Origin: Aurantiochytrium sp. KH105
Taxonomy: Eukaryota > Sar > Bigyra > Thraustochytrida > Thraustochytriidae
Length of the DNA: 64,000 nt
Assembly (NCBI GenBank): GCA_003116975.1
Contig: BGKB01000210.1
Coordinates: 243,629-307,628, forward strand
Direction: 5' to 3'
In this document: in pieces, positions 57,001-64,000 of the stretch
How the letters are laid out: the number at the start of each line of letters is the position of its first letter
How positions within the stretch are numbered: position 1 is the stretch's first letter
Program-made: the position numbers and the translations under genes
The notes under the pieces: model-generated
Databases searched by the model: none
Seen by the model: the letters and a program-made list of their open reading frames with translations, nothing else
Told to the model about the DNA's origin: nothing

Positions 57001-59710
57001 TGATCCAGCACAGGACGCGAATGTCGTCAAGTGGCACGAGATCGTCTTTGCTGGACTCACCGGTCGTGGTGTCGGTGAGGAGAACCTTTGCCGCGCAAAG
57101 ATCGTTTGTGAAGAAGCCGAGGCCGGAGGTTTGCTTGTCGTCGTCTACGCTGACTTCTGGATCGTTAATCACACCGGTCTCAAACTGCTTTACGGCCCAG
57201 AGACCGGGACGTCATGGGTCGCGCCGACGCCGCTGAATACGGCCAAGGGCCAAGAATCTATCGTTCTCTTTCAACCACCCGATGGTCGCATGCGCATTGC
57301 GCATGAATCTGCGGCGAGCGCGCAGATCATTGACATCACGACACCCGGAATGCAGGGTCACGTCGTCCTCCCAAATAGGGCGCAGGGAGGGCGGTTGAGT
57401 CCCGATCTTGGCGTGGCTGTGGATGTGGGACCAGGACTGCTTCATCGCACCAACATGGTAACGATCGTGCCTCGATTTACCTTTGCCAACTTCACAGGGT
57501 GCGATCTCTATGTGCGCGCCTACAACTTTCGAGGGTCCGCTGAGACGGATGTGCTGCACGTCATTCCAGGAGGGAGTACACCATTTTGGATGTCGAGCAC
57601 GACGCCACGAGAGACCACACCTCGTTTCCAAATTCGATTCGGGGCGCAACGCTTGCAATCTGAAACCGGGCATATTTCGCCTCGATCGCAGTTCACCGAG
57701 TGGTCGCAGCGATTCGACGTTGAAGAACTCTTACGACGACGCGCAATCACCACGTGCAGGCTGAAGCGGGAAAACTTTTACGAGAACTACCAGCTCGAGG
57801 CTCAGGTCGGCGACACTGCTGGCTCCGTGGTTGTGGAGCTTTCCTCTCAAGGATTTGAGCAGCAGCTACGCGCAGACAACTTGGAGAGTCTTGACAGTAT
57901 TGACGACATGCGAGTCGGTGCGTCTGATGAAGGCCTGAGCGGAGACAGCGTTGGAAAGGACGGCGCGAGCAGCGCCAAAGGCGTAAAGGCCGAGGAAGCG
58001 ACCGGGTTCTGGAAACGTTTTAGCAAGGTGCGCTTCGAGATGAGCGTCAAGGCGGTCGAAATTAATTTGCAGCGGGATCAGACGGATCTTTCGATCTTCC
58101 ATCGAGGTCTTGAGACCGCGAGACGAGAGCGTGAAGACAGGATTGCACAGCGCACGGGTGTTCGCTCTCGGCGCCATGCCTCAAGCAGACCAGAGGTAGT
58201 CGCAGCGTTATCCCTGAGGATGTTCAAGACGATTTACGAGACGGACAAGATCGTGGACAAAATTCTCATAACCTGTCAGTCCCTAGATGTGACGGACCAG
58301 ACCCGAGACCCCATGTTCCCGAGGGTGCTTTCTCAGAGTGTGGCAGGCCCCACGGGCCCGGGCCGTTTCTTCTCCTTGCTTTTGCAAAACAAGCGCACCA
58401 AGAAGCCTGGATACACAGAGTTCAACCTTGTCGAAGCCAAGATTGCTCCCTTGGATTTGTGCTTGGCGGAAACTTTTATTCTGGAGCTTCTCGACTTCAA
58501 GACGAGCGTGCTCCACACAGACAAGAAGGGCACCGAGGCTGTCGTCGCTGCGGAGTCCGGAGTAGAGTCTGTGCAGGCCGTTCTACAATGGGGCGAGCTG
58601 AGCAACGTTGCGCGTGCAGCCCGCAAGTACTCACGACGCCTCCGGGCGGATCAAGGCTTGCTCCATGTGGCCGGAGGTCACGGGTCTACAGACGACGAGC
58701 CTGCGGCGTCATTGCGTGGCCAATCTGCACGGCGGCAATCGCACGGAGGCGCTGCATCAGCAGGCGGGAGTGTGAAGGGGGGCGGAGACAAACTTGGTCT
58801 TAACCTGGTGAAGGCCAACCGTTTTTACATATCTCGAGTCGAAATCAGATTAAGCTATCAGCAGCACCACGACAAACTGCAGTCGGCAACACTGTACGAT
58901 CTCGGTGGTGGCTTGCTGAGTCGAATGAATTTGCGCGTTGACAAGGCTCGTATGAACCTGGAAACGTTCGAAAAGCTGAACTTTATTGGATCGGCGACTA
59001 CGCTTTGGACCGCTTTGCAGACCCACTATCAGAATGAGGCCCGGAATTCGATGATGGGTATATTTTCTGCGGTGAGTCTTCGCTCGACTGATTTTGGCAT
59101 CGCCGCGGCCATTCGAGACCGGCTGTCGCTCACGTCCGCCAAGGTCCAGTCGGACGAGTTTAAAGTGAGAGAGTTCCGCAGCGGGGATGCGCTCATTGCA
59201 CACTTCAAGTCGGAGCTGCGCCCTGGGCGCTCTTGCAGTAATATTGAGTCCTTTGTGCGACTGCTTCGAAATCTCGTCTTCGACTGGCGTAACAATCATC
59301 GCTTCCTCTACGGGCGTAGAGTATGCGTCATTGGCGTGATCAACCGGTCATCAAAGGGTCTTCGGGTGGACAAGCCGCGGACGAACCACTTGGCGCGAGA
59401 CCAGATCCTCGTTCCCCACACCGAGATCCCACCAGGAAACACTGCATCGATGCTCGAGCCGTGGCAGCCTGGCCACGAGTGGAACGAAAAGGGTTACACG
59501 GCGTGGCTGGTCTCGTCGAAATTCAAGGAAGCTGTATCGTTGGAGTCCAAGGGCGTCGCATTTCAGTTCAAGGCGACTGTGCCAGGAGAGATCGCGATCA
59601 CGGCGAGTCAGAACTTCAACGTTGCCTTTGTCCACCGCGACGTGCAAACCACAAATGCGTTATATGTCGTTGCGATCGAGGACCGGCTTCCGATCTCTTT
59701 CCGCTCGTGA
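48080..59710 (+). CDS. VPS13-family bridge-like lipid transfer protein with internal PDZ domain
   Basis: The protein has 3876 residues in one unbroken 11.6-kb frame. The first ATG gives MAKRILLGVLQDYFGRYIDG, the chorein N-terminal domain, continuing with LKLAVWAGEIDLEGLELKKE. An acidic insert (about 93-145) follows, then repeated-beta-groove segments such as YKMDVDFDDIAVIVSRQQYSMAL and the VPS13-typical SKGWLSGWF near 583. A PDZ-like domain lies at about 2148-2236 (VGLRLEQDHGFVRV...GDYLLKLNG...FTLKFL). Segments at about 2535-2610 and 3128-3190 look like the VPS13 adaptor-binding (VAB/SHR-BD) region, separated by a Ser-rich and poly-acidic linker (about 2775-2945). The C-terminus ends after a conserved-looking FQFKATVPGEIAITASQNF, without an obvious ATG2-like or PH tail. 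VPS13 proteins form hydrophobic channels moving phospholipids between organelles at contact sites. Confidence 0.9.
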   Translation: MAKRILLGVLQDYFGRYIDGINEENLKLAVWAGEIDLEGLELKKEVLDSLRLPLTIHCGHISKFKVLVPWSKLGSQPVEVHIDGVYLLARLAPEDEDKEEDDEEGEEAANDENVSKASTDHEAESVVDDDDENDDDDKNEGVQEDARDVPDSSVNNSQTITSSSSASPSAKSTKRTARRNRKKKLPRRIVEKRIRLRWANLLAAGEGSKGGEHRGAENAADQSFWSRLGAKIMDNIQINITNVHVRLEDMMSITGHPFAAGVTFEKFSAVTCDEKGDALFVERNAQTNGDESDRTFFKSIQIQSLAAYWDVDKPMIFNKTRSEFDFAYQLARGIWRKELRASYCKGASPEEPVLEFRDLHHFLLRPCSPSMLVAKNESSDFSKPRYKMDVDFDDIAVIVSRQQYSMALALQRSLAQNSILSVYREQRPLDSPVEDPVAWWKYAYKCIKIRGAALRLNRQANTGSGPSARDHAKLLRLTQADQRTDWGDLVRQVQQREKYIRLYKQLLYAEDAVLAKTGKKASNTEGPEAEAQAPLRASVQELEDEFEVENTLAYRAAALAEITAEQKKTAEGAAQQNASRSKGWLSGWFAEQGSDQGGGGLAFRDPVKLTAEEKAELIDAVNFFETIQDHNIPEGTIHVLVRSSLRYGSVALANEAYDRVLFSSEIMGKHTLETRFGNSWKHSFVLKNLTLFNHDAAQNGYEAEALVLAPKHDGGDEIRAKGNACVLNAEYRPAVYAPDTNEPISKELYSVRVAAVPFRVILLPHWVNALSHFFHSRSDYQTALESIDPLHGSGTIDAILATERTRRRSSAANHSLIRTRSDTQDEMAPAQSFDQGFNAEVNWVADYIERSSERTRNLEEASLQSVVGARLRPDFDVRMNVAAPILLFPIFGLRVRRRSKLNGVPRQSLFIVDLGHIQVLRQDAIDQETSASHTDHHDHRRQQLSQSGLRQLESMPSLERQLLSRDSIDSASSLAQHLAAEDDILDAVDTQLDKEEGEEGDMDLFDRDPGRVSSLDSQGHHRKRSEGASDQDQNAENAHDPNGTALGAWNISVKRIRSRILILPPGTHWTRALAEDGSGFVLEASLQEEALSLVDEFDVDVALFHLFSQKRSPRVETSLSTVTAYVTPAALLSLSGLRGQWSKEPWWWLAGTDTPAAQDVVPRHRRASSFSNTGVNQSRGRHDDFNLSAEGNNEEGLTHASKPMLQQSEQPQTSFGTFYGFTSTEIVVHVSTDRHVTGKRQQRFITCTLRGLEAQYIQRSKGSSAHAELQSLDALDLIASKSTMPGSRDAYFIQSEADSADLKRSLISIDMHWRHADTPDAGPKLIYTVAKFHKLRVELDPDTAKELEENIFAPFREGTPIEKPSEESGIMRASSTSSSSSSSASSFTSSPEMHATKPVQSQSPTGSETVRFRVEAYMASLTLALRKRGDVLAEASMTRTSVAVNRGTHIRAQGELGNVLVTSRGHELFSVASKDQALVKVSVTTQPRKGENHLQMQINSSRYKHLHLVFLEVKDYFSDSVVAIVSTLKKSLAPSSPHDYQPTIPGTPESPFSFKVNMETFEAMFPVTAAVDEARFFAATCATLCASHNCDAEAAEVTKVRMEGFRIFTSEATLLDTPVNFVMDLSYDKDGLLKVQGRISDVIVQLPLTQYWLIQDMFSYNIMEEPMAWHGESQLSPSDSVSSFGSNHDEGSSEEGHAASHTSFSMEETLEEVLDELLLFSVDIQLGRASLQLLQPSPSKAPVSASSPSLAESDATPLAEFSMKAFRALVLRDSPGACTAIEIRVGSLDLIDSRVDSGHHVFRHLIQSDPRDSASRTGTAQRRDAHKSASAHVNRELACFFRYVHSEKVVRLDLVGFRSVFMADLLVEVVQFWTSSDDSEAVQLAQVPHNREAGFGFEERAAGKAAGPSDSDDAAPGQWRGEFNLVDPCICFVPDYADAASQMVVVRSNISFTWTSEGDPDKRQFSHWAGCLSSVEAYVASAGGNHNDSRDEDDSQDDATEGEINRATSADDNKAFLAIGQRGIQQQLVEPTDLNWSYEYEEVALGSKVHARRVDLKCGQLELYVSMNDAALIGAIVGNMRSSGGGVEGAASDDLHQLALAQTTAQQKAAVRQLHTEDSGRTFRSEDDGSVNRDEMEANAWALEGRNDEDYLEFVIPEGTPDVGLRLEQDHGFVRVAAMYNSFGDAAGSICESFGVQIGDYLLKLNGEFVCNESPEIIWERLVAQRPPFTLKFLRGSSDKPVILQDSLMIGTQKVIFNMIDDLDGGDMPLSNLVLSKVDLFLNGSNDGNYVSGAQMEMTGAHFYDLRAGSWGVLMDPGRVNLSCTYYNSGELDMSVDIPDPISCNLPDTFLRVVSNSLARAGESARAEGRRLGSAVSAKAWRRKLDKVYAKSKQGAGRALGDDHNKAFLFRNETGLALKFWKQGEDPADTAIFMGPEDAELPLGFPYHSGMGHGTIRGFSQYKPLCVAFFCPRSVAEGQVAPSSQGQTDEITDEKDLEQVWETLEGVVVNKIGDGVARLVARKSRRTFSPNGLRVRWSVEIDDATRKLKVVVTSLLQVQNHLDYNMRVLANCPTWPSARALPWTLPAGESRRLPLLYGDAIEIRVQPMLPEHLEENASHAYEWSGPIHAALASQGNTAYTELECSLSNGMARYLCASVEPDEDGITTVFALYPQVRFRNLLPQDIDFQEHIPAISPDMPIGGGRVSSGEEKQLHSLTSASFVGGTLSTLVMKLEASDWTDQIPLRAKRTRRRGASIYRRHGAKRFRKISFLKTSVRSSQVTQAASSQQHLQGRRSSALQAEGSLAHPPVPPKPSQSASLAARGSMMSSSSLSAGRRPSRMLAKARTATSSLVGSRLSSTSSSRSDTPSSDVESAGLETENASGSEPGASAGTAGRSMSTTSASSARTLTEEDVHNWPESEFYDEGDDDDDDDDEFELDEDEEDLTADGNTDVGGARTMGERSRMIHHGNSSSADDPAQDANVVKWHEIVFAGLTGRGVGEENLCRAKIVCEEAEAGGLLVVVYADFWIVNHTGLKLLYGPETGTSWVAPTPLNTAKGQESIVLFQPPDGRMRIAHESAASAQIIDITTPGMQGHVVLPNRAQGGRLSPDLGVAVDVGPGLLHRTNMVTIVPRFTFANFTGCDLYVRAYNFRGSAETDVLHVIPGGSTPFWMSSTTPRETTPRFQIRFGAQRLQSETGHISPRSQFTEWSQRFDVEELLRRRAITTCRLKRENFYENYQLEAQVGDTAGSVVVELSSQGFEQQLRADNLESLDSIDDMRVGASDEGLSGDSVGKDGASSAKGVKAEEATGFWKRFSKVRFEMSVKAVEINLQRDQTDLSIFHRGLETARREREDRIAQRTGVRSRRHASSRPEVVAALSLRMFKTIYETDKIVDKILITCQSLDVTDQTRDPMFPRVLSQSVAGPTGPGRFFSLLLQNKRTKKPGYTEFNLVEAKIAPLDLCLAETFILELLDFKTSVLHTDKKGTEAVVAAESGVESVQAVLQWGELSNVARAARKYSRRLRADQGLLHVAGGHGSTDDEPAASLRGQSARRQSHGGAASAGGSVKGGGDKLGLNLVKANRFYISRVEIRLSYQQHHDKLQSATLYDLGGGLLSRMNLRVDKARMNLETFEKLNFIGSATTLWTALQTHYQNEARNSMMGIFSAVSLRSTDFGIAAAIRDRLSLTSAKVQSDEFKVREFRSGDALIAHFKSELRPGRSCSNIESFVRLLRNLVFDWRNNHRFLYGRRVCVIGVINRSSKGLRVDKPRTNHLARDQILVPHTEIPPGNTASMLEPWQPGHEWNEKGYTAWLVSSKFKEAVSLESKGVAFQFKATVPGEIAITASQNFNVAFVHRDVQTTNALYVVAIEDRLPISFRS

Positions 59711-59790
59711 AATGTAGAGCATGTGGACATGAAAAGCTAGCTGTGTTTGTGGATTATTATTCTATGATGCACGTTTCGACTTCGTGAAAC

Positions 59791-61974
59791 TTATCTCTTG
59801 GATCCCCAGATTGATCTTGTCCTCTGAAACATGTTTTCCTTCGTTTTCATACTTGGAAAGATAGCAGACGCTGATCCTTTCTTGTTGAGGGTGTCGACGC
59901 TACCACCGGATGGCTTGGAAAGAACGCTAGTTACGGATCGGGCACGAAGCAAATTCTTCCCGGATCCCCATCGAGGCGTTGGCGGAGTCGAAGGCTCTTC
60001 GCCGTTGCCGCCGCTGTCGCCGCTGCTACCGAATCCGGGGAACGCAGCGATTGAGAGTGACCCATGCGACGCAAGCCCGGAAAGTCGGCTGTCGGCTGGC
60101 GCAAGTTTGTGCGAGCGCTGCTTGCGACGCTTGCGCGCAAGCTTTTCCAGTGCAGCATTAATGCGTTCCTGCTGCTTTGGAGTGATGTTGACGAGGCAGG
60201 CCGTATCTTTTGTAACGTGGGCTTGCCGAGCAAGTGTAATGTCCTGGCGCGCGCGCTGTACACGCTTGTGGACGGTTGCGCGAGCGTAAATTCGTTCGCG
60301 CATTCGAGCCCTTGCAGCCTGTGCTGGTCCCTGGCTCGCGCTGCTACAGGATTCGGGCTGCGATCCCGTGCCCCAGCCTCGATTTGCGGACGGGTTCACA
60401 GCTCGTCCGATACTGGGCGTTTTGTGATCGCGTCTGCGGTTGCGTAGTTTGTGCAAGGCCTGCGAGCTTGAAGATTCCAAAAGTGACCCATGGGCCGAGC
60501 TTCCTGCTTCGCTACCACTGCAGGAATTTGTTCGTTCGAGGTCTCGGCTCAGACGCATGTGTCTTCCCGCAACAGCAGCAGCATCATGTTTGTCGCCCTC
60601 GCCTGGAGCTCCCACCATTGAAACGCCGAGGTTGCCTGTGGATTTCGATCTTTGGGTTGCTACCACTGTGCCGTGTCTGCCGGAAACCTCGTTGTCGGCC
60701 TCGTTGTCGGCCTCGTTGTCGAGCTTTGGCTCGCCAAATTCAGTGCTGACAAAGTGACCAAGTTGGCCTTCATCGTTCTCTTCATCGTCATTTTCATCTT
60801 CGTCCTCCTCGTCTTCGTCCTCCGCTTCTTCAATACCACCAACGTTGGCGATATTATTTCCCATGGGATGCAGGGACTCGAGGAGGTACGGCTGGAAGTT
60901 GGAATCGTCGTGTTTCTCCTGCAGAGTAATGTTGATTGTCCTCGGGGCAAGAGTCTTTCGGTTGAGAAGCCGTCGTACTTCGAGTGAAGTGAGAAAAATA
61001 TTGCTGCTGCCGCTCTCCTCCAATGCGCTGCAGTCATCCTCTTCATCCTCCCCGGCGTTATGCTGACCAACGAGCTTGAAGGAGCCCCCAGATCCAGCGG
61101 AATCAAAGCTAGCCATGCTCGAGTAGAATGACTTGACGCTCGCCTGTTGTCCGAGAGGGATCCGAACACGAAGTGTGTCTGCTTGTCCTTTGGCGTTTGT
61201 TGAACCATGGGCATTATTACCCTTCCCGGCGTTGCTCACTTTACCAGAGCTATCTGTTGAAGCGCTACTGCCTCCTCGCTTGGGTCTGTGCTGCCCAAGT
61301 CCTTTTGACGGCCCCACGTTTGCAGATTTTGCGTCTCCGCGTTCTGCCTGAGGCTCGTGTTGGGCTCGTTTCTCGGACCGCGAACTCTGGTACTGTGGTT
61401 GCTGCTGGTGCTGTTGCTGTTGCTGCTTCGGTCTTTGTTGCTGTTGGTGATGCTGGTGCTGTTGCTGCTGTCCTTGTGATCCTTTGTCGGCCTCTGGCCT
61501 TTGCCGTGGCATCGAGTCTGTCATGCGACTGTTTGGGCCTGGACGAGCTAGCGTCTGGTCAGGGGACGGCAAATTCTCTTCATCTGGCGGCACAATGCCG
61601 AGATCTGTAATGGCGTTGATGAGACTCATTCTTCGCGCAGGACGATGCGTAGGCATTGTTTCGCTGTTGTCTGCTATATTCCGTCCTTTTGTGCCGGCTT
61701 TGAGAATTCGACCTTTGAAGAGTTGCGTCCGTGCAAGACTTCGCATTCTCGAACCTAAGCCGGAGGCTTTATCCTTTGCTGGAGGGGACGGCACGCGTTT
61801 CTCCCCCCTTCTCCGTAGCCCCACGCGGAGTTTTGGGGCTTGAACTCCGTTCCCATCGACCAAAAGGCTCAGAGAACCAATGTTGGAGCCAAGCGTGAAA
61901 TTCTGCGATGAGCCGGACACCGTGGATGATACTCCATCCGATTGTGTCCTCGGGTCCGTAGATTTCAAAGACAT
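59791..61974 (-). CDS. unrecognised low-complexity protein (727 residues)
   Basis: No known domain was seen. The N-terminus (1-150) is basic and Ser-rich, with RRMSLINAITDLGIVPPDEENL possibly a short conserved motif. Residues 155-200 are Gln/His-rich (CAG/CAC/CAA codons). Basic Ser/Gly stretches follow, then an ordered-looking segment LEVRRLLNRKTLAPRTINITLQEKHDDSNFQPYLLESL near 325-362. Next come an acidic run (EDEDEEDEDENDDEEN near 380-395) and an ADNE repeat. A basic helical region lies near 560-650 (RERIYARATVHKRVQRARQDI, then PKQQERINAALEKLARKRRKQR). It is a mostly disordered protein, perhaps nuclear or cytoskeletal judging by its basic clusters (inference). The unbroken 2.2-kb frame and ATG start support coding. 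It converges on VPS13 with 80 bp between stops. Confidence 0.7.
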   Translation of the reverse strand: MSLKSTDPRTQSDGVSSTVSGSSQNFTLGSNIGSLSLLVDGNGVQAPKLRVGLRRRGEKRVPSPPAKDKASGLGSRMRSLARTQLFKGRILKAGTKGRNIADNSETMPTHRPARRMSLINAITDLGIVPPDEENLPSPDQTLARPGPNSRMTDSMPRQRPEADKGSQGQQQQHQHHQQQQRPKQQQQQHQQQPQYQSSRSEKRAQHEPQAERGDAKSANVGPSKGLGQHRPKRGGSSASTDSSGKVSNAGKGNNAHGSTNAKGQADTLRVRIPLGQQASVKSFYSSMASFDSAGSGGSFKLVGQHNAGEDEEDDCSALEESGSSNIFLTSLEVRRLLNRKTLAPRTINITLQEKHDDSNFQPYLLESLHPMGNNIANVGGIEEAEDEDEEDEDENDDEENDEGQLGHFVSTEFGEPKLDNEADNEADNEVSGRHGTVVATQRSKSTGNLGVSMVGAPGEGDKHDAAAVAGRHMRLSRDLERTNSCSGSEAGSSAHGSLLESSSSQALHKLRNRRRDHKTPSIGRAVNPSANRGWGTGSQPESCSSASQGPAQAARARMRERIYARATVHKRVQRARQDITLARQAHVTKDTACLVNITPKQQERINAALEKLARKRRKQRSHKLAPADSRLSGLASHGSLSIAAFPGFGSSGDSGGNGEEPSTPPTPRWGSGKNLLRARSVTSVLSKPSGGSVDTLNKKGSASAIFPSMKTKENMFQRTRSIWGSKR

Positions 61975-62555
61975 GTTGCGAAACCCTCAAGAAATCTCCG
62001 CGTTGTATTCTGGCAGTATCTCCGCCCTCGCTTACCTTGACCCGTCCAGTCGTAACCTAATTTTCGCCTCAGGTTTTGTCTTGCTTGCACAGACCGCCAG
62101 ATGCGACAGCCTAGAACTGCTGCCTCCGGTCTTCGCCTTTCACTCCGCTTCACTCCACTTCTCTTCTCTTCACGCGAGGCGCGGCGGAAACGCGGCGCTC
62201 TTCGCCCGCTCGCGCCCGCCGCCCGCCTGCTCGCCGGCTGGTCGGCTGCCTGGCGTGTCTGCGCCGCCGTCGACGCGGGGCGTCTCGTGTCGCCTCGCGT
62301 CTCCGCGCTCTCAACTTGGACACACGCACCCTCGGAACAATACCGAAGAGGGGGTGCGCGCAACGCGTACCCCTTGGGCGCGGAACGGTGTGCGCCGTCT
62401 TGCACAGTAGTATAGTAGGGGTTTGACGGCAGGTTCGGAAAGAAGTGCGAGTTTTTGGGTGGCAAGACAGACACCGAGCGACAAAGATTGATGGACGGAT
62501 TGCAGAGCACGGCGAGAAGGGAAACGCAGGCGAGGCGCGCGAGAAGACCGAGAAG
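61975..62555. other. divergent intergenic region, 581 bp
   Basis: This is the shared upstream region of the two unrecognised genes. It has a GC-rich block (about 62170-62300) and a GTATAGTAGGGG sequence near 62410. No gene was seen. Confidence 0.45.
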
Positions 62556-63710
62556 ATGCCGCGTGCAGAGCCACGGACAGGCACCTTGGCGTCGCAGCTC
62601 GGGTTTGGGTACAGCAACCATGGGAGGCGGCGACAATCAAAAAACCAAGGGACTGAGGCAGCAGCAAATTGGGGAGTACCGCAACATAAGACCAACAGAT
62701 ACATGGCCAAGGTCCTCGAGAACAGCGTTCGGGCAGACATGGAAGAGCGCGACGCGCGGCTTCTAGCGGAACGAGATCGACTCGAGCGTACGCACCGCAT
62801 CTCGACGCTGTATGGCGCGAATCGCACTTCAGAACTCGTGTGCGACCGGGCGAAGAGACCGCGGCGCAAGGACAAGTCGACAACAACAAGGCGATGGCCC
62901 AATGAAGCGAAAAGGGATACGGACGAGGGAAACATCGTCGCTGAAGCAAAAACGCGAGGTCAAGCATGGCAGCAAGCACGTCGAGCAAAGAAACAAAGCA
63001 AGGCGGCCTGGCGTCTTGGGTGCTGGCAACACCAAGATCCTGACGTGCAGCTAGGCGGTGCCTGTACTAGCTCGACGATCCGACCAAAGTCAGCGCAACA
63101 TGCTCGTCGGCGAGGAGCCGTGCTTGTTATGACTGAAGGAGGGCCAATGCCGCATTACATGGTCCCAAAGAGATCCAGTGTGAATCTTTCGAGACCGAAC
63201 AAGTCTGTAGCTCCGCTGCGACCTCGATCTGCGGGTCCGGGGCGTCTCATTGTGTCCGGAGAGGTGAAGCAATGGCCAAAGACCCGCATGGTCGAGCTCG
63301 AGCACTATTCTGCGCTTGTGCAGAGTGCGCCGACGTCGAAAGAAGCCTTGGATCTTCTTGAAGCGCCGCTTCGTGAACGAGAACGGCGCCGTGCGATGCG
63401 AAAGCAAGTTGCTTCGGCACTCGAGGGCTTGCCCCGCTTACGTGTTGTCTCGACGACGCAGCTTCGCAAGCACCTTGACCCGGAGGTGACTTCCGAGGGG
63501 CATATCGATCGCGCCTCGTTTGTGAGCGCCCTGCGGTCAAGTGGGCTTACAAATCAGACCAATTTACTTTCGCGCATTTTTTCTTCCTTCGACATGGATG
63601 ACCGCAATGCAATTTCCGTCAGCGATTTTCTTGACTTTTACACCGCTTTGCGCAAGCGGGTGCAGGCTACGACGGCTATTGCTCCTAGTGTACTATTCAT
63701 GGCCGATTAA
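62556..63710 (+). CDS. unrecognised basic protein with C-terminal EF-hand-like motif
   Basis: The protein has 384 residues from ATG 62556 (the frame extends upstream to a GTG at 62445). The first 230 residues are strongly basic and Gln/Arg/Lys-rich, with a coiled-coil-like stretch VLENSVRADMEERDARLLAERDRLER. Short motifs such as MPHYMVPKRSSVNLSRPNK lie near 205-225. The last 90 residues form a calmodulin-like helix-loop-helix pair. The last loop, DMDDRNAISVSDF, keeps acidic residues at positions 1, 3 and 12 equivalents but is degenerate, so calcium binding is doubtful. A helical region with RERERRRAMRKQVASALEGL precedes it. Similar basic-plus-EF-hand layouts occur in axonemal or cytoskeletal proteins, but I cannot assign a family. 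Confidence 0.7.
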   Translation: MPRAEPRTGTLASQLGFGYSNHGRRRQSKNQGTEAAANWGVPQHKTNRYMAKVLENSVRADMEERDARLLAERDRLERTHRISTLYGANRTSELVCDRAKRPRRKDKSTTTRRWPNEAKRDTDEGNIVAEAKTRGQAWQQARRAKKQSKAAWRLGCWQHQDPDVQLGGACTSSTIRPKSAQHARRRGAVLVMTEGGPMPHYMVPKRSSVNLSRPNKSVAPLRPRSAGPGRLIVSGEVKQWPKTRMVELEHYSALVQSAPTSKEALDLLEAPLRERERRRAMRKQVASALEGLPRLRVVSTTQLRKHLDPEVTSEGHIDRASFVSALRSSGLTNQTNLLSRIFSSFDMDDRNAISVSDFLDFYTALRKRVQATTAIAPSVLFMAD

Positions 63711-63753
63711 ATCTGACAGACTGTCAATCCACGAGACCATAGGTCTAAAATGT

Positions 63754-64000
63754 TCACAGGAAATCAGCATTCTGCTTCTTCTTTTGTTTTCTGTCCATGC
63801 GAAAAGTAGCGCTTTCAAAGTGTAGCTGGAGAAAGTCGATAACGTGCAGCTCGCGATTAAGCGCGCGGATACTTGCGGCTATTCGTCGTTGCAGCGCATT
63901 CTGCAGCTTGATCGTCGCCGCACTGGCCGTGCCTTCATAATTTTCATTTGGTCTCGTCTCGTGGAAAAACAAAGCAAAATTTGAAGAAAAGCCGAGTGTC
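63754..64000 (-). CDS. possible C-terminal fragment of a gene running off the right edge
   Basis: The minus-strand frame is open from the right edge to a stop at 63754 (81 codons) and has no ATG, so it would be a 3' exon. Translation gives a charged helical segment (AATIKLQNALQRRIAASIRALNR and ELHVIDFLQLHFESATFRM) ending in a lysine-rich tail. The even, amphipathic composition resembles coding sequence, and convergence with the preceding gene (43-bp gap) fits the compact layout. No family was recognised. Confidence 0.35.
   Translation of the reverse strand, partial: TLGFSSNFALFFHETRPNENYEGTASAATIKLQNALQRRIAASIRALNRELHVIDFLQLHFESATFRMDRKQKKKQNADFL

Overview
The window reads as nuclear DNA of a gene-dense, intron-poor eukaryote. 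The evidence is long uninterrupted reading frames (one of 11.6 kb), eukaryote-only families (PSTAIRE CDK, Hook, NSE2, USP14, Rab geranylgeranyltransferase alpha, cytochrome c heme lyase, C1/CRIB/RhoGAP, RGS, VPS13), AATAAA signals downstream of several genes, and one gene with clear GT-AG introns. The gene mix, GC-rich simple-repeat intergenic DNA, a DCGG-type cysteine-rich ectodomain and an OvoA ovothiol synthase suggest a thraustochytrid-like stramenopile (Labyrinthulomycetes). That assignment is inference; no rRNA or organelle gene is present to settle it.

Left part (1-12.9 kb): the 3' end of a RhoGEF, a Golgi-type sulfotransferase, a tentative Mediator MED1-like protein, a Hook-like dynein adaptor, the SMC5/6 SUMO ligase NSE2, and an MFS transporter. 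Middle (12.9-31.3 kb): OvoA, an AGC kinase with a putative myristoylation site, a 5.7-kb repeat-rich stretch without recognisable genes, a large multipass RING-H2 protein, an iron-type alcohol dehydrogenase, and a four-exon CDK1/2-type kinase. Right-centre (32.2-47.5 kb): Rab geranylgeranyltransferase alpha, an unrecognised 1550-residue protein, USP14/Ubp6, a single-pass receptor-like RGS protein, cytochrome c heme lyase, and a C1-C1-CRIB-RhoGAP protein. Right (48-64 kb): a giant VPS13-family lipid-transfer protein with an internal PDZ domain, two unrecognised proteins and a partial frame at the edge.

There are no operons. Genes are single units in mixed orientation, many in divergent pairs with 0.3-1.9 kb between starts, or in convergent pairs with very short gaps (31 and 80 bp). 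Several genes belong to small-GTPase, G-protein and kinase signalling (RhoGEF, RhoGAP, RGS, AGC kinase, CDK, RabGGTase) or membrane traffic (Hook, VPS13, RabGGTase), but nothing shows that they form one pathway. The most interesting non-gene signal is a recurrent palindromic octamer TAGGCCTA, usually followed by (TA)CTA. Every exact copy I found lies in the intergenic DNA of a divergent gene pair. Many frames can be extended upstream with non-ATG codons; I have used the first convincing ATG.
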